A stretch of DNA of 64,000 bases from Gordionus sp. m RMFG-2023. Its lineage: Eukaryota > Nematomorpha > Gordioida > Chordodea > Parachordodidae. Below are positions 1 to 11,200 of the stretch, in pieces. The translations under genes and the position numbers were made by a program. Location: NCBI RefSeq assembly GCF_954871325.1, contig NC_088777.1, positions 33,705,366 to 33,769,365 of the forward strand, given 5' to 3'. The notes below the pieces were generated by a model, which ran no database searches, was not told where the DNA came from, and was given only the letters and a program-made list of their open reading frames with translations. How positions within the stretch are numbered: position 1 is the first letter of the stretch; the number at the start of each line of letters is the position of its first letter.

Positions 1-599
1 TTTCAAAATGACCTTTTTTAAGGTATTTTATTAAAAAAAATAATTTTAGGGGGCTCTTAAAATTTTTCAGGGCTTTAGCTCCCCCCCCCCCCTCACCCTA
101 GTGACACTACTAGTTTTTAATATATCTGAGATTTTTTCCGTAATTATTTGAACAAATTTGAAAACCATGAGTGATTGTTAAGCTGATTTCTATTCTCAAA
201 TAGTTCGAGCAAACAAATATATTGTACATTATTACAATATAATATTTTATAATTGATATGCCCTTCTCATAGACTACAAGGTTAATTAAAAAAAATTGGC
301 CGTACGCAGCGGGGGGGGGGGCAAGGAGACAAATCCCCCCCCCCTCCGTTAAAGCCAAAAAATGCAGATGACGGATATATTTTTCAAAAATATTAATGTT
401 TATATTAATTTATATTTGTTAATATTTATTCCTATCTCATATTAAATATATATTTAATTACATTTATTTATCAAATACAACTATTAAGTAATTTTGTCAA
501 TTAATTTCGATTTCAAGTTGTCATTGGCGTAATATTTACCTATTATTTTCAAATTTCTAGTGGTGTAATATTTATCTACCATTTTTATATTTCTAGTCA
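1..599. other. AT-rich spacer with G/C homopolymer runs
   Basis: No gene is visible. The stretch is AT-rich and broken by runs of 10-12 identical bases: C at 81-92, G at 311-321 and C at 335-344. The pair at 311-344 has a G run followed by a C run and may be the worn end of the small G-tract element family seen again near 9700, 13150 and 21710. Confidence 0.5.
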
Positions 600-1431
600 A
601 ATAATAATTTTTCTGAAACTCCTTGTCCAACAGGGAGAAAGAATGTGCAAGCTTGTCCAACGAGATGGAGTCTCCGCCATCAAGCAGTAACAGCTTTTAT
701 GGAGGTAGAAGAGCCGATTATTAATGCTATTACTGAAATATCACAATGGCCTGAAAGAAATATTTCCTCAGAAGCAAGAAAATTATTGGAGTTAATACTT
801 ATTTCAAATTTTTTTTCTCATTAGAATGTATTATTTAATTATACAACTATTTTATGTATTACTTTTCAAAAACATGTCATTGACTTGATTAAGAAGATGA
901 GAATAGCGGAGAGCATTTTATCAGAACTCAAGGAAATTAGAGCTAATGTTGATGAAGAATTTCAATTTTATATGTTATTGTTGAGTTAAAAGGAGAACTA
1001 TACATGTTTAATATTTGTCTTTCTTGACTTGCAGCAAGGCAAGCTCATCGTCAAAACATTAGTATAAGATCAGTAGAAAAGTATTATAAAACTATAATCC
1101 AAATAAATGAATGGTTTTTAATTCATCATGCAGCACTTACCAATCAGCAGATATTACTTCCACAAAAGCCTTCCCAATCTTTTTCAGATGGTGATAGAAA
1201 AAATAATATTTGTTTGATGCCTTATTAGCTGAATAACTATGTTTAAAAGATTAACAAAGATATAGTCCTAAAAAATGCTATGGATGCTTTGTATAATTTC
1301 AAACACATTTTAGATTATATTCCCAATGTATTAAAATGATTATATATATATATTAGCAACTCTTCCCATTAGTAAACTAATGAGAGAACATTCTCTTTTT
1401 AAGAAGAATAACAGAGCCCTGCAGAGGTATC
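600..1431 (+). pseudogene. hAT transposase relic (ZMYM1/TTF-type group)
   Basis: Scattered in-frame blocks on the plus strand match the carboxy half of hAT transposases of the ZMYM1-like group. At about 655-800 the text reads CPTRWSLRHQAVTAF and continues to SEARKLLELI; the TRW block is typical of the RNase H-like domain. At about 867-980 it reads VIDLIKKMRIAESILSELKE, and at 1030-1110 a block with QAHRQN and KYYKTI, the usual lead into the dimerisation region. At about 1355-1420 LATLPIS and a SLFKKNNRA-like block match the conserved carboxy-terminal dimerisation motif. The blocks are separated by frame changes and AT-rich gaps, so it is not functional. No terminal repeats were found; the right end is overrun by a GGCCCGG-type repeat. 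Confidence 0.75.
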
Positions 1432-1715
1432 ATTTGCAGGGCACGGCCCGGATTTTTTTTCAAAATATTTTTCAGCCCGGCCCGGGTTTTTTTTAAAAGA
1501 TATTTTCAGGCTTAGCCCGGCTTTTTTTAAAATAAAATTTTCAGGCCCGGCCCGGATATTTTTAAATAAATTATATTTATTTTTGATTTTTATAGCTAAT
1601 AAATATTTGGTTTTAAAATATACAGCCGGGCCTGGATAATTTTTTTTTAAAAAATTCAGGCCCAACCCGGGTATATTTAAAAAATTAAAATATGGTCCGG
1701 CCCGAGTCTCTGAAA
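1432..1715. repeat. GGCCCGG-type interspersed repeat, old copy
   Basis: Degenerate repeats of about 40-60 bp, each built from a CGGCCCGG-like core followed by A/T homopolymers, lie just 3' of the hAT relic. It belongs to the family whose better copies (22554-22965 and 30923-31259) have TAG(A/T)GATCTGCA-like terminal repeats and 8-bp target duplications. Here the ends are worn (AGAGCCCTGCAGAGG on the left, GAGTCTCTG on the right) and no target duplication is visible. Confidence 0.6.
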
Positions 1716-2860
1716 AACATACCTAAAAAGTACAACTTCTGAAAGTGGATTGAATAGTTTGGATTTTTAAAATATTTATAGGCATTTGACGCCAAGCAAG
1801 GATGAGTAATTGAAAAATTAGCTCAATCCAACGAAGATTGGATTTTACATTGTAAATATAATACAAAATACAATTATTCCTAAGAAACTTTTTGTGTATT
1901 AATATTTATATTTCCAACATTTAAATTTTTTATACTTTATATATAAATTTTAAAGGCTCATAAAATTCAAATTTCTATTTTGGGTCATTTAAGTGATTCA
2001 TATGATGGTTATATTCACTTTATATTTTTTAATTCACATTTATTTTATAGTTTTTTATGTGCCCGTTTATATATATAATTTTTTATAATTTATATAATTT
2101 AAAATTGTGTATTAGAAATAGTTATTAGTCCTAATAAATTTGTGCTTGATATTTTTATAACAATAATATTTCTTAAAAAAATTTATTATCACCCCCCCCC
2201 CCCCCCCCCCCCCCAGACCAAATTCCTGCGTACGCGCCTGGGACAGACATCGTAATATTGATTGATTTTTAATTTTTTAATAATTGTGTGTTAAATCTTA
2301 TTTATTCTTCAAATATATTTTAGCTGATATCTTACTCTAAATTCATCAAATTGAGTACTTAAACAAAATCATAAAAATTTATAAATTTTTTTTGTTCAAA
2401 AATCAAAAGTTAAGCATTTTTTTATTCTAGAAAGTATTGTTAAAGTAATATGTCACCTGCTCCGATACTTACATGACATACGCAATCTTTATTTAATTCA
2501 GATTTATTCATAGAAATTATAATTAAGCGGAATAAAAAATTATGCCAATATTTACTAATAATTTTTCCCATTTATATTTTATATCAATTTTTTTTATAAA
2601 ATTTTAAAAAAAATGCACAATGGGCGATTACAAAATATGATAAGTGCATATATTAGCAAAAATTAAGAAAATAACCCATTGAGAGTACTCTAAAAATTTA
2701 GTTTTTATTTATATATTTAGTGAGAGTTAATCAATTAAATCCCCTCCTAACTTCATAATCTTAAAAATGTCAAATGAAGGACTCCAGTAGACCGACGATT
2801 TGATTAAAAATCATTAAATGTGTTATGATACGCAAACACTTTTTTTTACTTATTGGAAAT
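1716..2860. other. AT-rich spacer, no gene seen
   Basis: No recognisable coding sequence or element. A run of 23 C bases at 2192-2214 is the longest homopolymer in the window. If the ion-channel gene extends upstream this may be an intron, but no ligand-binding-domain exon could be found here. Confidence 0.5.
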
Positions 2861-3080
2861 TAGTATTGTTAAAGGGTTCGATTTGAGCCGATTTTATAAA
2901 CGGCTGACTCAAAGTTTTAGCCAGAAAAATATTGCCTAAGCCTAGATTTCGCTAATAGATGTCCAAACTTTTGTGCCATCTATGTGAAAAATCTTCAGGT
3001 TTGCATAATATTTTTCTTGATAAAATATTGAGTCAGCCGTTTTTAAAAATAGGATCAAAAAGAGCGGTTTGATAACACTA
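2861..3080. mobile_element. Small TIR element with TAGTATTGTTAAA ends
   Basis: The left end TAGTATTGTTAAA is the inverted complement, with two changes, of the right end TTTGATAACACTA. The same terminal sequence (TAGTGTTGTTAAA) bounds the 9.9-kb foldback element at 32232-42103. Subterminal blocks CGGCTGACTC and GAGTCAGCCG are inverted copies of each other and recall the CGGCTC minisatellite of that element. It is therefore probably a 220-bp non-autonomous relative. No clear 8-bp target duplication is left. Confidence 0.55.
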
Positions 3081-3588
3081 CTTTCTAGCATATAAATTTA
3101 ATTTCATCTGTCAGATAAGTAGGCACCTCAAGTTCAGTATCATTGATTAGATTTGGGGTAGAAGAAATCTCAAATTTTAAAAAATTATTATTTTTGACAA
3201 TCACCGGATTTTAATATTTAGAAGTATTTAATGAAGCAAATACAGATTAATAATGTTAAATCATTTTGTTTGGATATTAATTCAACCCATTTAAGCTTAA
3301 AATATGGGCGTTAAATGATAGCTAAAAAGGCTGGGTCTATTTTTCAATCCAACTGTAAAAAATCGTATAAAATCTGAAAATCAGTCTTAAAAAGTGCACA
3401 ATGTCGCAGGCAAGAGTTTTATATTTATAATAAAATTTATTTAGTATGAAATAAATGGAACCAGTTCCCTATAATAACACTTCTCTTCCTCCAATTTATC
3501 TAAGCCAATTGCCGTATAAAATTTTAAAGTATTCTTGTATATTTCATTCATATATCTTTGAAATAAATATTTTTTCAGAATATCAAAC
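3081..3588. other. AT-rich spacer, no gene seen
   Basis: No recognisable domain. A 51-codon open frame beginning near 3451 (start MEPVPYNNTSLPP) stands out slightly from the AT background, but it has no family resemblance I can name and runs into the neighbouring repeat. Confidence 0.4.
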
Positions 3589-3895
3589 TAGTGATCGGTA
3601 TCGGGCCTAATTTTTCAAGCCAGGGCTGGCCAAAAAATTTTTTTTAAAAAATTTACCGGCCCGGTCCGAATTTATTTAAATATAGAAATTAATTTTTATA
3701 ATTGCTCAAAATAAAAGATATATGTTATATGGCGTTTAGTTTCTATAAATAAAATCAAATATTTTTATTTTACAATAAAAATTCAACAAATTTAGATATA
3801 TTAAAAAAATTTCCAAGGCCCGACCCGGCCCGAACTTCTTTAAAAAATATTAGGCCCGATCCAGATCGAACCAGAATTTTTTAAAAAGATCTCTA
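3589..3895. mobile_element. GGCCCGG-type hAT-like MITE
   Basis: The ends TAGTGATCGG and AAGATCTCTA fit the family consensus TAGTGATCTGCA / TGCAGATCTCTA. The body has GGCCCGG blocks at both ends around an AT-rich centre. Flanks TATCAAAC (3581-3588) and CTTCAAAC (3896-3903) look like an 8-bp target duplication with two changes, typical of hAT-type integration. Length 307 bp, no coding capacity. Confidence 0.7.
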
Positions 3896-5137
3896 CTTCA
3901 AACAATAAGCTTAATTTAGACTTTTATGCTTAATAATATCCATTAAGCCAGTACACATAGAATTACATTTTGTAAAATAAAGCACGTTACATAATTCCCA
4001 AAATATCTTTCAATATTTCAGCATTTAGGTCTGCCATTTTCCGTATCACTTAAAACCATTGTTGATTCATAAATTCTTGATACGCTTGTATTTTTATCAT
4101 TTAATATACTTTTGTTATCACTTGACAATTAAATCAAAGTGACAAGATTACCGTAAATGATTTGAGAGAAGAATTGTTAATAATATATATCATTGAGAAT
4201 AAAAAATATTATAAGGGTAATTACTAAATTAAAATTTATTTACCTATATTACCATCTAATATTGATATAAAATGTATTTCATTCTTGTTTTCTTTATCAT
4301 GAAAATTACTTGCGTTATCAGTAAGTCTAAGGTAAAAGATCCAAAATCACTCACTATATTCCCGCCAAAAATATGAAGGCATTTTTCATAAAAAATTAAT
4401 TTTTTTAAGAAAAAAGGATTATAAATATTAATTTCTAATTACAGGTTTGAAAAATGTAAATAATTATATTATTAATTCCTTTTTCCAAAAGTGAAATTAA
4501 TTACAGTTGCTAATTACAAAAAAAGGATTTGTAATTATGGAATCAATTATATGTAACTAATTACGCCCAAGCGTGTTCAAAAACTTGACTCCCGGCTCGG
4601 CAAAATTTTAAATAATGAGCCAGGCCGGGGAACCCGCGCATTTTTAACGGACTGAGTAGAGCCTTGAGGTCTCCAGTTCATCTATACTTTAATTACTACT
4701 AGGGAAAATCAACCGTACACCCTCGTCAGCTTTCATTTTTTATATAGGACATGTCCTAAAGTTATTATTAATATTATTCTGAAACAAATAATACAGTATC
4801 TTTTCAAATGATCTATTTACTCTTCATCAATAATATTATTTTTACTAGATTTTTTCATTTATAAAGTGATTTTATACATTCCATCTTTTTAACGGGATTT
4901 CCCAAAGATGTCATACCTAAACGTGATGCATTCTATAATCTTTTATGAAATTGAGATATGGCAGGGACGTACTTTTGACCTTTTATAATTACTGCTATTC
5001 TTTAATTGATATATACGTTATATAGGACCCATGTATTTTTCACTATTTAAAACGGATAAGCAGTCACAGGGACTAATTAAATTTAAAAACCCTTAATTAG
5101 ATTAAAATATTTATTTTATAATTATACAATAAATCAG
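3896..5137. other. AT-rich spacer with a GGCC-rich relic
   Basis: Mostly AT-rich with no recognised exon. A short GC-rich patch at about 4575-4665 (CCCGGCTCGG, GCCAGGCCGGGG) is a worn fragment of the GGCCCGG repeat family. The exon carrying the Cys-loop of the downstream ion-channel gene was looked for here and not found. Confidence 0.45.
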
Positions 5138-5272
5138 TCGGTTACGAAACCAAAGACGTGATCTATAAGTGGGGCAAAAAGAACGCGGTTTCATTTACTA
5201 ATGATCTAAAGTTTTCTCAATTCGCTATGGTCCATACCGATTCCTATGAAGTGCTTATCGATTCTCATATAA
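5138..5272 (+). CDS. Ion-channel exon: end of ligand-binding domain
   Basis: Bounded by CAG before 5138 and GT at 5273. Reads [20 protein letters not shown] and later [18 protein letters not shown]. This is the strand after the Cys-loop in this family, with the usual D(I/V)xYxW motif followed by a variable stretch and a (L/F)xxFxxxxxD block. Ends in phase 1. Confidence 0.8.
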
Positions 5273-8200
5273 GTTATTTTCAATAAAAATAAATTATAAA
5301 AACGTAAAGAATATTTCAAGAAATAAAAGGGAGGTTTTCTCAAAATTAGACAAGGGTTCCAGATTTTTAAAATTTCAAAAATCAAGGCATAACTATGTGT
5401 TTATATTTTTGGAATCTTGGAGTTGGTTGTATATGTCGTAATTTTTAAGATCAGAACTACCCGGAATCATCACAGGTTTTAAAGGGATAATTAAAAAATT
5501 AGGGTTTTAAGTTAAGAAATAATAATACGGTAATATAGCGTTCTAACCGTGATAAAGAGGAATCTTATTTTAAAAAGTGTTTTACGAGAGTTTCGTTTTA
5601 TTTCTTTTTAATTTTATTGTTATTTATTTGACCTTATGAAATAAGATATGTCTATTATAGGGTATCCATCGATAGCTAATCAAAAGATCTATTCAACTGG
5701 AGGTCAATCTCTCCCCCTTAATGGGCGAGTCTAAGTCTGAGGGGTCAGGAATATTTTTATCAAAACAAAATATCGATATGGGTATCAAATAAAAGCTAAT
5801 TTAAATATCCTTTGACTGAAGTATTCATCTTGATTTTGGGCGTAGATGGAGGGGGGGGGGAATTTTTTTTTGATATGGGTATCAAATATAAAATAATTAA
5901 AATATTTTTTGATTGTAATAATAATTAAATTCTAAATGGGCTCTAGGTCATGGAGAGGAAATTTTTTATCAACACAATATATTAAATAAAAATGATAGAT
6001 CAAATCTATGCCTCAAAAATATTGAAACCAAAATTATCCAAATGGAGGGCGAGAAACTATGGGTTGGTACTAATTTGGAAAAGATTCCCCATTTTTAAAA
6101 ACGAAAGTTCACAAATCAATAAAATTTAACAATTTAATTATTCTAATAAGACCATTTCCATAATAACAGCATCAAAAAGTGCGTCATCTTATGGTAATTG
6201 TAAATTAATTTGCAATTGTCAAAGTTGCAACAATAAGAGATGCCAATGTTTTAAAAATGGCATTAATTGTTTTACAAAATGTCACTTAAATATTATTTGC
6301 GTAAATAATAAATAATTGTTCCGCATGTCAACTTAAATATTATTTGTGTAAATAATAAATAATTGTTCAAAATTATATTTTAATTTTCAATTATCAAAAT
6401 CAAATAAAATATGCGTTGATTATATGGCTTGAAAAAAATAATAATAAAGATGATTTGCTTGTAAAGAAGTGTAATAATTTATAACTGCAATAAGAAAATT
6501 CTATGTCATTTTAAAATTTGTGAATCGATGGTTTCAAATATAACTTCCAGAAATTTTGAGATTTAAAAATATTAGATAAAGTTCCGAGCCAATAATTTAA
6601 TCATTAGGATACAATGAGTTTTTAAAAAACATTAACTATATATGACCCCTGCTTATAGTGATATTTAATATTGAAGTCTAAATATGTTGTATTTAACTCT
6701 TATTTGATACCCATGTTGATGTTTTGTGTTAATAATAATATTCATGACATCTTAACATGCCCGCTTTGAGTGATAAAATTAATATAATCAAAAGATTTTT
6801 TAATTACTTTTTATTTGATACCCATATCAATTTTTATAAGCCCCCCCCCCCCTCCCCTCATTCCCGGATTAAGTCTAACCCTTTAAGATAAGAGTAAATA
6901 TTTTCAAAAATATTTAATATTTTGTGTATTCCTCACCATCCAAAACCTCTAGCCTAGTTATTTAATTATTACAATAGATATAATTACCTTTTATTTGATA
7001 CCCATATCGTTATTTTGCATTGATAAAAATATACATGACCCCCCACCCGCCCATTTAGAGTGATAATTATTATTACAATCAAAAGATATTTTAATTATTA
7101 TTTTATACCCATATCGATATTTATTATTTTTTACTCCCTCCCCCACCCTTCCGGCCACCCTCCAGACCAAGTCATATCCTTCAAGACTAATAATGAATAC
7201 TTCCATTAAAAGATATTTAAATTAGCCATTATTTGGTACCCATATCGATATTTTGTTTGATAAAAATATTCCTGACCCCCTAGACCTAGACTAACCCTTT
7301 AATGGTGAAATGTTGACCTCTAGTTAAATAAATCTTTTGATTAGCTATCGTTGATACCCTATATTCGATATATCTACTTTCATAAGCCCCCCCCCCCTCC
7401 CCCCAAAAAACTAACTAACTTTGAAAATAAATAAATAAAAAATTTTAAAAAATAAGCAAAACGCGTTTTAAATTAAGATTCTTCTTTAATGGTTCAAACG
7501 TGATAATACCGTAGAGTTCTTTATCCTTTATAAAATTGAATTCTTAAAGGGATCCCTTTAAAATTCGTGATGATCCCGGATAGTTCTGATCCTTTTAAAA
7601 ATTACAACATATATATCCCGAAAAAGAATCTAAAAATTATTGAGAATTGATTTAAATAATAATTACGCTTCCTTCTTCATACATCTAATTATTGTTTACC
7701 TCCTATGGAAATTATCAATTCTATAGAGTTTAAAAGGGAACTTATTGATTAAAAGCAAACTGCTAAGTTATGACACAAATAAAGGGATATAACGGACAAT
7801 AACTTTTTAAAATACTTTAATAATATTTTATTTCGAGTTTAGAAAATTCTAGCATGTTGAAAGTAGAATTTCATTTCAAGAGACATATAGGATATTTCCT
7901 ACTGCAAATATATTTGCCTTGTATTCTGATCGTTGTTTTATCTTGGGTCTCGTTCTGGATTAACAGAGAAGCTACGGCCGATAGAGTCGGATTAAGTTAA
8001 TTTATTTACAATAATTAAATGTATATAATACTAATGATAATTATCAATGGACGCCAATTTAATTTTAATGTATATAATTTTCAGAAGTCTGCCCTAGAAT
8101 CCGACTCAAAACCGACCCTAAAATTATAAAATCCTTAAACGGGCAGGACTGGCCTAAAAATAAAATACAAATCCGGGGCAGGCTAAATATAAATTAATTA

Positions 8201-11200
8201 ACATTTAGACGAAACTTTAAAAATTCAGGTCGGGCTGAAAAATAAAAAAAACCCGAGCCGGGCTAAAATATTTGTTTAATCCGAGCTTGATTCAAAAATG
8301 AAAAACATTGCAAGTCCTATTTAAAATTTGGCAGCTGTTTGGTATTCTTGGATATAATATTTATATAGATTATCTAATTTTTAATTGCGATATTTGAGAA
8401 AGAGTAAATTAAATGCTTTTCTAGAAATTTGAGTAAAAATATGCTAAAAGGGAAAAATTTTGAATATTAAGTATAATATATATATTACCAATGAGAATAT
8501 TATCTATCATGAATGAACAAAAAAAGGTATAACAAGTGTTTTAGCCCTCTCGGCTTTTTTTCTTGATGCCCGCTCAGATCTTCCTAAGTCCCCTTATCCT
8601 ACTAGATTGGATAAATTTGTATTCGTTTGCCTTTTTTACGTCAGTTCTACCCTTATTGAATACGCAGCCGTGCATTACAATACAAAATTTGGTACAGGGG
8701 AACTTTTGCTTAGTGAGATGCTCGATGTTAAGCTAGGATATCTACCGAAAGGTATTATAATGCATGTACTTTAGTTGATTTTATTTATATCTTTCCATAA
8801 ATTTTTGTTTTCACTCGGATAAAAGGTGCAAACCCATATTTTTATATTTTCATTTATTTTTATTCAGCTAAAAGATAAGGTTCATCATATATTTTAGACT
8901 AACTCTTTTTTATCATATACATAATTCCTTAGGATTTTGATAAATATTTGATAGTTTAAGCACAAATATCAGCTAAAGTGGCCAAATAAAAATTTTAATT
9001 TCTATTAATTTTTCTAGTTTTAAGTAATTATGTTTATAATATAGAGATCTGCAAAATCCAGCCTGGTCAATTAAGAATTTTTGTACCATGCTCGACCCAA
9101 CCTGTTAAAATTTTAAAAAATTCAGACTTGGCCAGGCCCGTAGAAATATTATAAAAAGTTAGCCCCGATAGGTTAAATTTTTTTATACGAATTTTCCCGC
9201 CAGCACGTTTTTAATAACTATATCTAATTTTTCCCAACGTCATTTAAGGGTAGTATATCTCTCCTCTACATCTATCTATTTCTTTCTTGAACAACCGTTT
9301 TATAAATCAACAGTGTTTAATATCTCTATTGTGAATTTGTAATTGCATCATATCAAAATAGTTTGTTTAATTTTTTTTGAATTTAATATATTATTTATAA
9401 TTTAGCATTTTAGTTAGACATTCTTAAAATACAAAGAAATAGGAATATTGTAATTTATTTTCATATATATATCAGCCCGGGCAGCCTGTTATAATTTATG
9501 AAAAATTGCAAAGCCTTGCATGATTTTTATATATAAATTGTCAGTGCCGGCCTGAAAATTTTTGCCCGTTCTATTTTTTAAAAAATTTGGCTGGCCCAGT
9601 TCGAACCGAGCCATAGGTTTTAGGACGGGTCGAGCCTTGCATTTCAATTATAATTGTATCACTGGCATATCCAAGATTTTCGTATAATTCGAGGGCTCTT
9701 GGGTAGTTTTTTCACCATAAATTTTAGGATGTTTTACCCATCACCTTTAAAAAACTCGGTCAGATAACAATTTAAAAAATAAAATTTGAAGGTTTCATAA
9801 AATTTTTAATATAGGGATTATTTAAATTCTTTATTTATACTTTTTTTTAAAAAAAATAAGATTTGCATAATTTTTTAGAAGGAGGGGGAGGGGCGGTTGT
9901 TGGGATTTTTTTTAGCTTAGAATAATATTTACTAAAACTGATATTGCGAGGAGAATATCCACTCTCGCCCGGTTACACCAATGAATTATAAATATATATA
10001 CATACCTATATGTTTATAAATTACTTATATGAAAATGTAATAGGACACCAACGAGACAAAGGTAATGACTATTCGGAAGAGGGAACCAAGGTCGATGGTG
10101 TCATGGGTGGTGGGAATTATAGAGGAAGCCTAATAGATCGAATGGGAAACAGCTATAGAAGTTTATTAATATATTTTATTAAAACTGGAGTATTGCAATA
10201 ATTCATTTCTTTAAATTTCCCTTTATGATTTTTATAAGTTGTAATTTTGAAATTAATTTCCTCAAAAAGGTTTAGATAATATATGCTTTTCTTGAAATAT
10301 TTCAATGCTTTCTTCATTGTTTTTAGTAAGCTCATTTATACATGATTGCTAAATGATCCTTTAAAAAGATCGATTCCCTATCATTACAAAAAAATAGGAC
10401 CACGTTCTTGGATTCAAGCAAATAGAATCTCATTTTTACAATGCTGATTAATAAAATAGAGATTTTCAATGAGATATATTTATTTGTTAAATTATTATGA
10501 ATGTGATTTTATTTTTATTGGATTTAGATTGATGAAATTACAATTTCTGATAGACCTTAAATAGTAAAATAGAATTTTTTAAGATTTTAATTAAAATAAA
10601 TTTTTTTATTTAGATATTAATCTTATGTTTAAGTGGATAATAAAATTTTGACATGACCCACATATTTTAAAGGATTAAAGATCCATTTAACTTGCCAAAA
10701 TTACAATCAAATCCATGATCATGGATCCTTTAATAATTTTATAGCCATATCAGATTCTTAATAAAATTTTAAATTCTAAAAGACCTTAGGAATAGACGTG
10801 GAAATATCAGCAATGATCAAACAAGCAAATCGACATCAAATGGAGTGAAAATATAAATTATATATAACATAGAGCAAAAAATTAAAAGGTGAGGGGACCT
10901 ATAATTAGTCACTAAGGATTTCTAAATTGGTCATTTTTGTTGTCTTTATTAACAAAAAAATTGGGGGGGGGGGCAGGTGAGCTAAAAAAATTTCTTCTCC
11001 GAACTATCTTGCTTATAATTGGTAAAAAATATATTATATTACCACCAATCTTCCTCTTTGAAAATTTATTATTTAATTTAAAAAATATAATAAAACACTA
11101 TAGTCCTTCAAACATGGATCTTCTAACAAAAAGAGGGATTATTTATTAATGATTGGTAAACTAACAATTCTTGTCCTGTTTTGGCCTTTCTACCTCTTGA

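Noticed and set aside
1399-1665. 88-codon minus-strand frame
   Set aside because: It comes from periodic GGCCCGG repeats with A/T runs, giving Lys/Phe/Pro repeats.
8545-8751. Shorter version of the M2/M3 exon using the TTTAG acceptor at 8541-8544
   Set aside because: It would delete SITSVL from the pore helix. The acceptor before 8527 keeps phase and gives a full M2.
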